The notes under the pieces: generated by a model
The model's input: only the letters and a program-made list of their open reading frames with translations
Told to the model about the DNA's origin: nothing
The model's database searches: none
From: Microbacterium azadirachtae
GTDB taxonomy: Bacteria > Actinomycetota > Actinomycetes > Actinomycetales > Microbacteriaceae
Reading direction: 5' to 3'
Assembly (NCBI RefSeq): GCF_000956545.1
Contig: NZ_JYIT01000085.1
Coordinates: forward strand, 1-64,000
DNA length: 64,000 nt
Shown here: in pieces, positions 46,784 through 55,669 of the stretch
Position numbering within the stretch: the first letter of the stretch is position 1
Layout: each line of letters begins with the position of its first letter
Program-made: the position numbers and the translations under genes

Positions 46784-47980
46784 CTACGAAGAGGATCCGG
46801 GCGCCTCGTCCGGCGTTTGAGCAGCTTCGACAAAAGCATCCGCGATCCGCTGTGCGGTTTCCTCAATCTGCCACCGTCGTGCGTCGCGTGCGGCGAGGGC
46901 CTCTCCGATCGTGCCGGCGTCGACCGGCACCGGCGGCTCCCACGCGATGCGGCGCAGCGTGTCGGGCGTGAGCAGGTTCTCGGTCGGCATGCCGAGCTCC
47001 TCGGCGTGCGCCTCCACGGCCGCGCGCGCGGCCTTCAGTCGCGCATCGGCCTCGGGGTTGCGGTCGGCCCACGCGCGCGGCGGCGGCGGCGCGTCGCTCG
47101 GCACGCGCTCGCGGGGCAGATCCGTCCGCTCCCGCCCGCGCTCGATCGCGGCCCACCATCGATCGATCTGGCTGCGGCTGGCGCGTCCGGTGAAGGCGGA
47201 GACCGCGGCGAGCGCGCCCTTGCTCTGCGGGTTCGCCTGCACGGCGGCGATGAGCGCACGATCCGGCACGAGCCGCCCGGGCGAGACGTCGGACTCGCGG
47301 GCGAGCTCCTCGCGCGCCTCCCAGAGCTCGCGGGCCACGGCGAGGTTCTTGGCGCCGCGCACCTGGTGCAGTCCGCTCAGGCGACGCCACGGCTCCTCCC
47401 TGGGCGGCTTGGGGCGGCGCACGCGGGCGGCTTCGAACTCCTCGTCCGCGAACCCGGTCTTGCCCGCGGCGTCGAGCTCGGCGGCGATGAAGTCGCGCAC
47501 GTCGATGAGGTGCAGCACATCGAGCTCGGCGTACTCGAGCCACGCGTTCGGCAGGGGGCGCGTGGACCAGTCCGCCGCCGAGTGCTCCTTCGCGAGCACG
47601 ATGCCGAGGGCGCGCTCCACGACGGCGGCCAGTCCGACGCGCTCGTAGCCGAGCAGACGCGCGGCGAGCTCGGTGTCGAACACGCGCGCGGGCTCGAGGC
47701 CCAGCTCGTGCAGCGAGGGCAGATCCTGGCTCGCGGCGTGGAAGACCCACTCCTCGGCGCCGATCGCCTCCTGCAGGGGAGCGAACGACGTGATCGCGAT
47801 GGGGTCGAACAGGAACGCTCCCGCGTCGCGGCGGAACACCTGCACGAGGTAGGCGCGCTGCGAGTAGCGGAAGCCGGAGGCGCGTTCCACGTCGACGGCG
47901 ACGGGTCCCTGTCCTGCGGCGAGCGCGTGTGCGGCGGACGCGAAGGCCTCATCGCTGTCGATGACGACGTAGTCAGTCAC
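46784..47980 (-). CDS. rnd: Ribonuclease D-like 3'-5' exonuclease with HRDC domain
   Basis: A 398-residue DEDD-family exonuclease. Metal ligands are Asp/Glu in VAVDVERASG, Asp in HAASQDLPSL and the Tyr/Asp pair in WLEYAELDVLHLI. An HRDC domain follows (about residues 210-290), and the C-terminal third is charged. It probably trims tRNA or other RNA 3' ends. GTG 47980 overlaps the DUF3000 gene by eight bases. The DUF3000/RNase D pair is conserved in actinobacteria. Confidence 0.92.
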   Translation of the reverse strand: MTDYVVIDSDEAFASAAHALAAGQGPVAVDVERASGFRYSQRAYLVQVFRRDAGAFLFDPIAITSFAPLQEAIGAEEWVFHAASQDLPSLHELGLEPARVFDTELAARLLGYERVGLAAVVERALGIVLAKEHSAADWSTRPLPNAWLEYAELDVLHLIDVRDFIAAELDAAGKTGFADEEFEAARVRRPKPPREEPWRRLSGLHQVRGAKNLAVARELWEAREELARESDVSPGRLVPDRALIAAVQANPQSKGALAAVSAFTGRASRSQIDRWWAAIERGRERTDLPRERVPSDAPPPPRAWADRNPEADARLKAARAAVEAHAEELGMPTENLLTPDTLRRIAWEPPVPVDAGTIGEALAARDARRWQIEETAQRIADAFVEAAQTPDEAPGSSS

Positions 47981-48554
47981 GGATGGTTCTCCTGGCGCCG
48001 AACACGGCGATGTCCTCTGAGCCTGGCGGCAGTCCCGCCAGCATTCCGACCAGTTCCGCCCACGCCTCGGCGTGCGGCGCGAGCCGGCCCGTCGGCGACC
48101 ACGACGCACGGAGTTCGATCTGTGCGCCGTCGCCCTCCGCGGCCAGCCCGCCGAACCCCTTGGACAGGGTCTTCGTCGAGGTGCCGGACGCGGAGTGGTG
48201 CGTCGCGCCGCGGGAGGCCAGCGCGTCGATCAGCCAGGACCACGCTACATCGGCGAGCAGCGGATCCGTGCCGATCTCCGGCTCGAGGGGCGCTTGGGCG
48301 AACGCGACGATGCGCCACGGCCCGCCCCACGCGTCCGGCGCGGCGGGGTCGTGCAGCAGCACGAACCGGCCCGTGCCGTAGAGCGAGTCGCCGTTCTCGT
48401 CGGGGCGCACGTCGGCGGCGAACGCCAGGGCGTCGGGGGCGAGCCCCGAAGGCGCGGGGATCTCGCGCACGACGATGTCGGTGCGGAATCGCAGCGCCCG
48501 CAGCTGCTCGGCGGCGTGCGCGAAGGCGCCGTCAGGTCCGGGATGAGCGCTCAC
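47973..48554 (-). CDS. DUF3000 family protein
   Basis: A 193-residue actinobacterial protein of unknown function. Conserved parts are VREIPAPSGLAPDALAFAAD and AWSWLIDAL, and it ends with an ELRASWSP-containing region. GTG 48554 is supported by a minus-strand TAGTCT box (48561-48566) six bases upstream, implying a leaderless message. It overlaps and probably drives translation of the RNase D gene. Confidence 0.88.
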   Translation of the reverse strand: MSAHPGPDGAFAHAAEQLRALRFRTDIVVREIPAPSGLAPDALAFAADVRPDENGDSLYGTGRFVLLHDPAAPDAWGGPWRIVAFAQAPLEPEIGTDPLLADVAWSWLIDALASRGATHHSASGTSTKTLSKGFGGLAAEGDGAQIELRASWSPTGRLAPHAEAWAELVGMLAGLPPGSEDIAVFGARRTIRD

Positions 48555-48560
48555 GCGGAC

Positions 48561-48570
48561 AGACTAGAGT
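48561..48570. promoter_or_regulatory. Overlapping divergent -10 boxes
   Basis: Minus-strand TAGTCT (48561-48566) for DUF3000 and plus-strand TAGAGT (48565-48570) for the alpha/beta hydrolase share two bases. RNA polymerase could occupy only one of them at a time. Confidence 0.5.
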
Positions 48571-48579
48571 CAGGAGGCG

Positions 48580-49740
48580 ATGAAGAGTCTCAGGCACGCC
48601 GCGACGGTCGGCGCGATCGCACTCGCGGGGGCCGCGGCTCTCGGCGCCGCGATCGGAGGAGCCCTCGTGCTACGGATCGCGCGCGAGGTGATCACCCCAG
48701 CGCCACGCAAGAACGACACCGAGGTCCTGGCGGTCGACACCGGGGCGCAGACGATCGAACTCGGACGCACACCCGACACGGAGCTCCCGGGGAGTTACGG
48801 CCTCTACGTGGACGGGACGCCGGGCTACGTCAAGCTCGGTGCGGTCCTGCACGCCGACGGCGGCACCGTGCGCCGCAAGCTCTTGACGCAGATCGAGCCC
48901 GGCGCCGAGATCGGCCGCCATGCGGCGTTCAGCGGCTACTACTACCTGGCTCCGAGCGAGCTGCACCTGCCGTACGAGTCCGTGCTGATCGGCACACCGG
49001 CGGGCCCCTGTCCGGCGTGGCTGTTCCCTGCGGCGTCGACCACCTGGGTGATCCAGGTGCACGGCCGCGGCGCGACGCGCTCGGAGTGCCTGCGGGCCGT
49101 CCCGGTCCTGCACGCCGCGGGTCTGCCCGTGCTCGTCACGTCGTACCGGAACGACGGCGAGGGCCCGCGCACGCGGCCGGGCTCGTACGGCCTCGGTGCG
49201 ACGGAGTGGCGGGACGTGGACACCGCGATCGCGTATGCGCTGCGTCACGGAGCGGAGCGGATCCTCCTCATGGGCTGGTCGATGGGCGGCGCGATCGCGC
49301 TGCAGACCCTCGTGTCCTCCGACCACGGCGGCGCGGTCGTGGGCATGATCCTGGACTCGCCGGTGGTGGACTGGCGCACCGTGCTGCGGTACCAGGCGCG
49401 GGAGATGGGGCTGTGGGATCCGCTCCCGCAGCTCGCGATGGACGCTCTGGAGCAGCCCTGGTCGGCACGGCTCAGCGGCGCGGACCAGGCGATCGCCTTC
49501 GACGCGCTGGACATGGTCGCCCGCTCGGCCGAGCTGGACGTGCCGATCCTGCTGCTGCACAGCGACGACGACGGCTTCGTGCCGTCCGATGCTTCGCACG
49601 CTCTCGCGGCGGCGCGCCCCGATCTGGTGACGATGCCCGTGTTCACGGGCGCCCGTCACACCAAGCTCTGGAACTACGACCAGACCCGCTGGACACACGC
49701 GATCAGCGACTGGCTCGGAGAGCACGGATTCGCCGACTGA
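48580..49740 (+). CDS. Alpha/beta hydrolase with N-terminal membrane anchor
   Basis: A 386-residue protein. Residues 7-34 form an uncleaved signal-anchor-like helix (IALAGAAALGAAIGGALVL). The rest is an alpha/beta hydrolase: nucleophile Ser in LMGWSMGGAIAL, acid Asp in LHSDDDGFVP, and His in GARHTKLW. The oxyanion region is VIQVHGRGATRSE. It is probably exported and tethered to the membrane, or faces the cytoplasm from it. The substrate is unknown. AGGAGG lies five bases before ATG 48580. Confidence 0.85.
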   Translation: MKSLRHAATVGAIALAGAAALGAAIGGALVLRIAREVITPAPRKNDTEVLAVDTGAQTIELGRTPDTELPGSYGLYVDGTPGYVKLGAVLHADGGTVRRKLLTQIEPGAEIGRHAAFSGYYYLAPSELHLPYESVLIGTPAGPCPAWLFPAASTTWVIQVHGRGATRSECLRAVPVLHAAGLPVLVTSYRNDGEGPRTRPGSYGLGATEWRDVDTAIAYALRHGAERILLMGWSMGGAIALQTLVSSDHGGAVVGMILDSPVVDWRTVLRYQAREMGLWDPLPQLAMDALEQPWSARLSGADQAIAFDALDMVARSAELDVPILLLHSDDDGFVPSDASHALAAARPDLVTMPVFTGARHTKLWNYDQTRWTHAISDWLGEHGFAD

Positions 49741-49765
49741 GCCCGGCGGTCCCGCGACGACGCGC

Positions 49766-50230
49766 TCAGGCGGCGAGGCGGGCGCGCACCTGACGCTTGG
49801 CGCGCATCAGCATTCCGGTCATCCCGGAGATGCGCAGCGGAGACACGACCCGGGTGAGTCCGATCGACTGCGGGAAGTCGTCCGGGATCGCCAGCACCTC
49901 GTCCGGGCTCAGCCCGGCGATGCCCTGCGCGAGGATGCTCGCGAACCCACGGGTCGTCGGCGCCTCCGCCGGCGCAGTGGCGTGCATCGTCACCGCGTCG
50001 TCGGCCACCTCGAGATAGATGTACACGGGCGACTGGCATTCGGCCACGCGCTCCGTCATCTCGGGATGCGCTGCGACCTCGTCCGAGACCGGCGGGAGCT
50101 CGTTCGAGAACTCCAGCAGCAGCTGCAGCCGATCCGGCTCGGGAAGCTCCAGGAACTCGTCCCTGATCTGCGCCAGCCGGTCGGGGAGGGCGTGCGGATC
50201 GGGCAGGGGAGAGGCGGGGAGATCGGTCAT
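49766..50230 (-). CDS. sufE: SufE family cysteine-desulfurase activator
   Basis: A 154-residue SufE-fold protein that accepts sulfur from SufS for Fe-S cluster assembly. The persulfide Cys is in RVAECQSPVYIY. ATG 50230 is chosen; ATG 50239 (three residues longer) is possible and lies closer to GGGAG. It follows a sulfurtransferase gene on the same strand by 20 bases. The same pairing (SseA with a SufE-like protein) occurs in mycobacteria. Confidence 0.9.
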   Translation of the reverse strand: MTDLPASPLPDPHALPDRLAQIRDEFLELPEPDRLQLLLEFSNELPPVSDEVAAHPEMTERVAECQSPVYIYLEVADDAVTMHATAPAEAPTTRGFASILAQGIAGLSPDEVLAIPDDFPQSIGLTRVVSPLRISGMTGMLMRAKRQVRARLAA

Positions 50231-50249
50231 CCCCGCCATTCTCCCACGC

Positions 50250-51143
50250 TCAGATCGAACCGGGCTCCTCGCCGGTGACGATCGGCACGCGCACCGCGCT
50301 GCCCCACTCGGTCCACGATCCGTCGTAGTTGCGCACGTTCTCGAAGCCGAGGAGGTGCTTCAGCACGAACCAGGTGTGCGCGGAGCGTTCTCCGATGCGG
50401 CAATAGGCGACGACCTCGTCCCCGGGGGCGAGGCCCGCGCCGTCCAGGTAGATCGCCTCGAGCTCCGCGCGCGGCTTGAACCCGCCGTCCTCTGCGACGG
50501 CCTTCGCCCAGGGCACGTTCTGCGCCGTCGGGATGTGTCCGGCGCGCAGCGCGCCCTCCTCGGGGTACGCCGGGGCCGAGGTGCGCGAGCCGTTGTACTC
50601 CTCCGGCGAGCGCACGTCGATCAGCGGGTTGCCGAGGTGGGCCAGCACGTCGTCCTTGTACGCGCGCAGCACCGTGTCGTCGCGCTCGACGACCGGATAC
50701 TCGGTCGCCGCGCGGTTCGGGAGGTCGGTCGTGATCTCGCGCCCCTCGGAGATCCAGCGGTCGCGGCCGCCGTCGAGCAGGCGGACGTCCTCGTGGCCGA
50801 AGAGCGAGAACACCCAGAGCGCGTACGCGGCCCACCAGTTGTTCTTGTCTCCGTAGATGACCACGGTGTCGTCCCGCGCGATGCCCTTGCGGCTCAGCAG
50901 CTCGGCGAAGCCGGCGCCGTCCACGTAGTCGCGCACGACCGGGTCGTTGAGCTCGGTGTGCCAGTCCACCTTCACCGCGCCCGGGATGTGGCCCGTCTCG
51001 TACAGCAGCACGTCCTCGTCGGACTCCACCACGACGAGGCCCTCCTCGCCGAGGTGCGCGGCGAGCCAGTCGGTGGTGACCAGACGGCCGGGCTCCGCGT
51101 AGTCGGCGAACGAAGCGGATGAGGTGTCGAACTCGACGGTCAC
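50250..51143 (-). CDS. sseA: Two-domain sulfurtransferase (thiosulfate/3-mercaptopyruvate type)
   Basis: A 297-residue protein with tandem rhodanese domains. The N-terminal domain is inactive-type ([16 protein letters not shown]). The C-terminal domain carries the active-site Cys in [14 protein letters not shown]; the loop CRIGERS fits the thiosulfate/mercaptopyruvate group. GTG 51143 has GAGGGAG upstream. It probably passes sulfane sulfur to SufE, encoded 20 bases downstream; this is inferred from context. Confidence 0.93.
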   Translation of the reverse strand: MTVEFDTSSASFADYAEPGRLVTTDWLAAHLGEEGLVVVESDEDVLLYETGHIPGAVKVDWHTELNDPVVRDYVDGAGFAELLSRKGIARDDTVVIYGDKNNWWAAYALWVFSLFGHEDVRLLDGGRDRWISEGREITTDLPNRAATEYPVVERDDTVLRAYKDDVLAHLGNPLIDVRSPEEYNGSRTSAPAYPEEGALRAGHIPTAQNVPWAKAVAEDGGFKPRAELEAIYLDGAGLAPGDEVVAYCRIGERSAHTWFVLKHLLGFENVRNYDGSWTEWGSAVRVPIVTGEEPGSI

Positions 51144-51321
51144 AGGGGGCTCCCTCGGTGATGGTGTTGCAGGGCGATGTGCTCGTGAACGGTCCCGCCG
51201 CAGGCGATGACGCGCGGTGAAACCGGGGACGACGACGGCGTAGGGTTGATCCGTCACTTCGACACTAGAACCCCGTGCGCCCCTGCGCATCCGCAGGGTA
51301 AGACTTCGACACAGGATCCGT

Positions 51322-52374
51322 ATGACCGATCAGGCCGCCTCCGCCGGCGTCGTCCATCTCATCGACCGCCAGCCGCAGATGACCGGCACCGAACTGCTGG
51401 GGGGTCTCGTCCCGCCGCCGCAGTTCGACGGCGCGACCTTCGAGAGCTATCGCTCCGATCCTGTCTACCCCTCGCAGGAGGAGGCGAAGCAGCAGCTCGT
51501 CGCCTTCTCGACCGGTGCACAGCCGGTCAAGCGCGGAGGGCTCTTCCGCCGCGCGCCCAAGGTCCCCGAGACCAAGCCCGGCGTCTATCTCGACGGCGGG
51601 TTCGGCGTGGGCAAGACCCACCTGCTCGCGTCGATCTATCACGCCATGCCGGCCCGCCGGAAGTACTTCGGATCCTTCATCGAGTACACCGCGCTCGTCG
51701 GAGCACTCGGCTACCGCAACACGGTCGACCTGCTGCGCGGATCGGACCTGCTGTGCATCGACGAGTTCGAGCTCGACGACCCGGGCGACACGATGGTGAT
51801 GACGCGCCTGCTCGGGGAGCTGGTCGGCTCGGGCACCCGCCTCGCCGCCACCTCGAACACGCCGCCGAACGCCCTGGGCGAGGGCCGGTTCGCCGCGCAG
51901 GACTTCCTGCGCGAGATCCACGCGATGGCCGACAGCTTCGAGACGATCCGGATCGACGGGGTCGACTTCCGGCAGCGCGCCCTCGACGGCCACGCGGTCT
52001 CGCTCACGCCGGAGCAGTACAGCGCGGAGCTGGCCGCGCTGAGCGCCAGTCACCGGGTGTCGGACGACGCGTTCGACGAGATCGTCAAGCACCTCGCGCA
52101 GGTGCACCCCTCTCGGTACATCCGCCTCATCGACGGCCTCGCCGCGCTGGGCATCCGCGACGTGCGCCAGCTCACCGACCAGTCCGAGGCGCTGCGCTTC
52201 GTCGCCTTCGTGGATCGCGCCTACGACGCGCAGATCCCGATCCTCGCGACCGGACGCCCGCTGGACGAGGTGTTCAGCGAGGAGATGCTCGGCGGCGGCT
52301 ACCGCAAGAAGTACCTGCGCGCGATCTCCCGTCTGAACGCGCTCTCGCACGCGGAGCGACCCGAGGCCGGCTGA
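51322..52374 (+). CDS. zapE: ZapE-like (AFG1 family) AAA ATPase
   Basis: A 350-residue ATPase. Walker A is [16 protein letters not shown], Walker B is [11 protein letters not shown], and sensor-1 is [11 protein letters not shown]. The mitochondrial AFG1 and E. coli ZapE relatives help protein turnover and cell division. The 180 bases upstream hold a TAGGGT box (51241-51246), too far from ATG 51322 to be leaderless. It stands alone, divergent from the sulfurtransferase gene. Confidence 0.92.
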   Translation: MTDQAASAGVVHLIDRQPQMTGTELLGGLVPPPQFDGATFESYRSDPVYPSQEEAKQQLVAFSTGAQPVKRGGLFRRAPKVPETKPGVYLDGGFGVGKTHLLASIYHAMPARRKYFGSFIEYTALVGALGYRNTVDLLRGSDLLCIDEFELDDPGDTMVMTRLLGELVGSGTRLAATSNTPPNALGEGRFAAQDFLREIHAMADSFETIRIDGVDFRQRALDGHAVSLTPEQYSAELAALSASHRVSDDAFDEIVKHLAQVHPSRYIRLIDGLAALGIRDVRQLTDQSEALRFVAFVDRAYDAQIPILATGRPLDEVFSEEMLGGGYRKKYLRAISRLNALSHAERPEAG

Positions 52375-52401
52375 GCCGCCGTCCGGGACCGCGCACTCTG
52401 C

Positions 52402-52448
52402 GAAACACGTTGTTCACACGGGAGCGCGTCCTGTAACACCGCCGCAAC
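52402..52448. promoter_or_regulatory. GlnR-like boxes upstream of the ammonium transporter
   Basis: Two pairs of half-sites with six-base gaps are present: GAAAC-N6-TTCAC (52402-52417) and GTAAC-N6-GCAAC (52433-52448). They resemble the GTnAC/GAAAC half-sites bound by GlnR in actinobacteria. They lie 75-120 bases before amtB. The half-site matches are imperfect. Confidence 0.45.
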
Positions 52449-52521
52449 ATCCACCGCGACCGCACGAAACACAGCGTCGACACACTGAAACGCACAACGC
52501 GATCAGGTGGAGGCGTAAGGC

Positions 52522-53757
52522 ATGGAAGCGACAGGGAACATCTCCTGGGGAGTCACGGCGACGGCGCTCGTGCTGCTCATGACGCCGGGAGTGGCGTTCT
52601 TCTACGGCGGCCTGGTGAAGGCCAAGAGCGTCATCAGCATGATGATGATGAGCTTCGGCGCGATCGGGCTCGTCGCCGTGCTGTGGATCCTGTACGGCTC
52701 GTCCATGGCGAGCGTCTCGTCTCCCACCCAGTTCGCGGGCGACCCGTTCGCCGACTTCGGGCTCGCGTCGCTCGCCAGCGGCAAGGGCTCCAACGTCGCG
52801 CTGCTGACCGTGGGCTACGGCGCGACCTTCGCCATCATCACCGTGGCGCTCATCTCCGGCGCCATCGCCGACCGCGCCAAGTTCGGTCCGTGGCTCATCT
52901 TCGTGGGCGTCTTCGCCACCGTCGGGTACTTCCCGATCGCCGCGTGGGTGTGGGGCGGCGGCTGGATCATGCACCTGGGCGGGATGCTCTTCGGGGAGAA
53001 GAGCGGCATCGAGTTCATCGATTACGCGGGCGGCACCGCGGTGCACATCAACGCGGGCGCCGCCGCCTTCGCCCTCGCCCTCGTGCTCGGCAAGCGGATC
53101 GGATTCCAGAAGGGCATCCAGAAGCCGCACAACGTGCCGCTGACGCTTCTGGGCGCCGCGCTGCTGTGGTTCGGCTGGTTCGGCTTCAACGCCGGGGCGC
53201 AGTGGACCACCAAGGGGATGGACGGCGTCGGCCTCATCACGATCAACACCTTCGGCGCGGCCGCGGCCGGCATCCTCGGCTGGATCCTGATCGAGCGGAT
53301 CCGCGGCGGCAAGGCGACCTCCATCGGCGCCGCCAGCGGCGCGGTCGCGGGCCTCGTGGCGATCACCCCCGCGTGCGCCAACCTGACGCCGGGCTGGGCG
53401 CTGCTGCTGGGCGCCATCACCGGAGCGGTGTGCGCGCTGGCCGTCGAGCTCAAGTTCCACCTCGGCTTCGACGACTCGCTCGACGTCGTCGGCCTGCACC
53501 TCGTCGGCGGCTTCATCGGCACGATCTACCTGGGCTTCTTCGCCACCGGGCAGGGCCTGTTCACGGGCGGCGACCTCCGTCTGCTCGTCGTCCAGGTGCT
53601 GGCATCGGGCGGGGTGCTCGTCTACTCCTTCGTCGTGGCGCTGATCATCGGCCTCGTCATCGACAAGACCATCGGCTTCCGTGTCACCAGCGAGGACGAG
53701 ATCGCCGGCGTCGACCTCGTGGTGCACGGCGAGGAGGGCTACGCGCTCACCTCGTGA
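52522..53757 (+). CDS. amtB: Ammonium transporter (Amt/Mep/Rh family)
   Basis: A 411-residue protein with about 11 transmembrane helices. The two pore His residues are in GGTAVHINAG and DVVGLHLVGG. The Amt signature FGWFGFNAGAQW is present. The short C-terminal tail has the regulatory ExxG-like DEIAGVD segment. AGGTGGAGG precedes ATG 52522. The usual partner glnK is absent: a PemK-like gene follows 40 bases later. Upstream half-sites suggest GlnR control under nitrogen limitation. Confidence 0.96.
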   Translation: MEATGNISWGVTATALVLLMTPGVAFFYGGLVKAKSVISMMMMSFGAIGLVAVLWILYGSSMASVSSPTQFAGDPFADFGLASLASGKGSNVALLTVGYGATFAIITVALISGAIADRAKFGPWLIFVGVFATVGYFPIAAWVWGGGWIMHLGGMLFGEKSGIEFIDYAGGTAVHINAGAAAFALALVLGKRIGFQKGIQKPHNVPLTLLGAALLWFGWFGFNAGAQWTTKGMDGVGLITINTFGAAAAGILGWILIERIRGGKATSIGAASGAVAGLVAITPACANLTPGWALLLGAITGAVCALAVELKFHLGFDDSLDVVGLHLVGGFIGTIYLGFFATGQGLFTGGDLRLLVVQVLASGGVLVYSFVVALIIGLVIDKTIGFRVTSEDEIAGVDLVVHGEEGYALTS

Positions 53758-53797
53758 GACCCGCGGGGATGCGGGAACGCGCGGATAGGGTGTCGTT

Positions 53798-54373
53798 GTG
53801 ACCACCAATGGCAACGGCATCCTGTCCGCGCTCGTCGCCGCAGGCGCGGCGATCCTCACGTCGTTCGCCCGTGGTTCCGGCAAGACCGAGGCGGCGCGTC
53901 GGCCCGCGACGGGGAACCGCCCGGCCGCGGGCACGGCCACTCTCGAGCCGGGCCACGGCGGCATCGCCGAGACGGTCGAACTCGATCCGAGATCGGTGCG
54001 CGGACTCCGCGTCCGCTACGCACCGCAGCGGGACGGCGCTCCGGACGCGGGCGAGATCGTGTGGACGTGGGTGCCCTACGCGGAGCGCGACGGGCGCGGC
54101 AAGGACCGTCCCGTGCTCGTGATCGCGACCCAGTCCGCGGATCGCGTGTACGCGGTGAAGCTCACCAGCAAGTCGCACGACGGCGACCGCGACTTCCTCT
54201 CCCTCGGATCCGGTCCCTGGGACGGCCAGGGGAGGGAGAGCTGGGTCGACGTGGACCAGCTCTACAGCGTGCACGTCTCGGGCGTGCGCCGTGAGGCGGC
54301 GGCCCTCGACCGCGACCGCTTCGAGAGGGTCGCCGGTGTTCTCGAACGACGGTTCGGATGGACCGCCGGCTGA
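53798..54373 (+). CDS. PemK/MazF-fold protein with N-terminal hydrophobic segment
   Basis: A 191-residue protein. Residues 8-24 are hydrophobic (ILSALVAAGAAILTSF), followed by a flexible linker and a PemK/MazF fold from about residue 85: GEIVWTWVPYAERDGRGKDR and PVLVIA, a pattern typical of MazF-type endoribonucleases. It ends LERRFGW. No antitoxin gene is adjacent. Such membrane-tethered single copies may not be classical toxins. GTG 53798 follows a TAGGGT box (53787-53792) by five bases. Confidence 0.8.
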   Translation: MTTNGNGILSALVAAGAAILTSFARGSGKTEAARRPATGNRPAAGTATLEPGHGGIAETVELDPRSVRGLRVRYAPQRDGAPDAGEIVWTWVPYAERDGRGKDRPVLVIATQSADRVYAVKLTSKSHDGDRDFLSLGSGPWDGQGRESWVDVDQLYSVHVSGVRREAAALDRDRFERVAGVLERRFGWTAG

Positions 54374-54411
54374 GGCCGGCCGCGCGGTGCTGAGGACGGT
54401 CGCGGTCGAAC

Positions 54412-54978
54412 TCAGGACGAGGTGCGCGTCTCCGGCGTCGTCCGGGCGAAGGCGGGCCCGGCGAGGAACCACACCGCCACGACGACGGCGAGGGTGATCA
54501 TCTGCGCCCAGAGCGGATTCGTCCCTGCCGCTTCCAGCGTCGACGGCAGCGGATCCCGTCGGACGACGAGCGCGAGGACCGCGAGGATCGCGGCCGCGAT
54601 CGCGGCCGCCAGCACGACGCGCAGCCACTCGACCCACAGGGCGCGCACGTAGGCGGCGCTGCCCTTGGCAGGCTTCGGAGGGCGCGCGACCCCGGCGAAT
54701 CGGCGGGCGAAGGTCGCGTCCGCCCAGCGGATCAGCGGATGGCCGAAGGCGATCGTGAAGCCGAGGTAGGAGGCCGCCAGTGCGTGGGAGGGCGTGGGAG
54801 CCGATCCGCGGGCGAGGTCGATCACCACGAAGGCGAGCAGTGCGAGGTCGATCACGGGGAGGGACCACAGCAGCACCGTGCTGAGGGTGCGGCGGCGCAG
54901 CAGATAGCGGGCGGCCAGCGCCAGGACGAGCGCGATCCAGAAGCCCGCCTCGGCCCCGAGGATTCCTGCGATGATCAT
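54412..54978 (-). CDS. Membrane protein coupled to a TetR regulator (second pair)
   Basis: A 188-residue protein with about five hydrophobic helices: residues 1-25, 35-58, 68-85, 118-141 and 158-178. No family is recognised. Its ATG overlaps the stop of the upstream TetR gene by four bases. It is probably the regulated target of that TetR protein. Confidence 0.72.
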   Translation of the reverse strand: MIIAGILGAEAGFWIALVLALAARYLLRRRTLSTVLLWSLPVIDLALLAFVVIDLARGSAPTPSHALAASYLGFTIAFGHPLIRWADATFARRFAGVARPPKPAKGSAAYVRALWVEWLRVVLAAAIAAAILAVLALVVRRDPLPSTLEAAGTNPLWAQMITLAVVVAVWFLAGPAFARTTPETRTSS

Positions 54979-55586
54979 GCGTCGTCCTCTCCTCGGCGCG
55001 GGGCCAGATCCTTCAGCCAGCGCTGCACCGCGCCGCGGGCCCTGTCTCGCGAGTTGAGCCCCGGGGCGACGAGCAGCTGCAGCGTGAGCCCGTCCACGAA
55101 CGCGTGCAGCCGCATCGCCTCCTCGTCGAGGTCGAGATCGGCGCGGACCATCCCGAGCCGGCGCAGATCCGTCAGCACGGTGACGATGAGCTCACGCACG
55201 GCCGTGACGCTCTCGTCGGCGACGGCCTGCAGCGACGCGTCGGTGCGGGACCGATCCAGGAACTCGAGATACGCGGCGAACTCCGCATGGGTGCGGTCGG
55301 TGACCGGGAGGAGCTCGACGAGCATCGCCGCCACGCGTTCGCGCAGGTCGGGGATCTCGGCCGCAGCGCGGATCCGCATCGCCACCGTCTCCACGAGGGC
55401 GGTCATCGCGAAGTTCATCAGCTCGGCCTGCGAGGGGAAGAAGTGCCGCACCGATCCGGCGGCGAGCCCGGCTTCGGCCGCGACGGCACGGACGGAGACG
55501 CCGGGGAGCCCGTCGCGAAGGATGATCCGCCACGTCGCCTCGGCGAGCACTCGGCGGCGTTCCGCCGCATCGATCCGATTGACCAT
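54975..55586 (-). CDS. TetR family transcriptional regulator
   Basis: A 203-residue TetR protein. The helix-turn-helix is VSVRAVAAEAGLAAGSVRHFF, about residues 30-50. ATG 55586 is preceded by a minus-strand TAGTTT box six bases upstream, so the message is probably leaderless. That box lies inside a 28-base palindrome, a clear autoregulatory operator. It is coupled to the downstream membrane protein. Confidence 0.9.
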   Translation of the reverse strand: MVNRIDAAERRRVLAEATWRIILRDGLPGVSVRAVAAEAGLAAGSVRHFFPSQAELMNFAMTALVETVAMRIRAAAEIPDLRERVAAMLVELLPVTDRTHAEFAAYLEFLDRSRTDASLQAVADESVTAVRELIVTVLTDLRRLGMVRADLDLDEEAMRLHAFVDGLTLQLLVAPGLNSRDRARGAVQRWLKDLAPRRGEDDA

Positions 55587-55590
55587 GAGT

Positions 55591-55618
55591 CCAAACTAGC
55601 ACGGGCGTGCTAGTTTGG
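55591..55618. promoter_or_regulatory. Perfect 28-base TetR operator
   Basis: CCAAACTAGCACG (55591-55603) and its exact complement (55606-55618) flank GG. The site overlaps the -10 box of the TetR gene and sits 40 bases upstream of the pta -10 box, so it may affect pta weakly or not at all. Confidence 0.85.
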
Positions 55619-55657
55619 CGCAGCCCGCCCGACGCGCTCCGGCGTCGCTTCGGCCCG

Positions 55658-55663
55658 TAGGCT
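55658..55663 (+). promoter_or_regulatory. Probable -10 box of pta-ackA
   Basis: TAGGCT ends six bases before GTG 55670; no ribosome site is visible, so the mRNA is probably leaderless. Confidence 0.55.
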
Positions 55664-55669
55664 GAGCGC

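Noticed and set aside
53758-53797. An antitoxin gene in front of the PemK-like gene
   Set aside because: The gap to amtB is only 40 bases and has no coding capacity.
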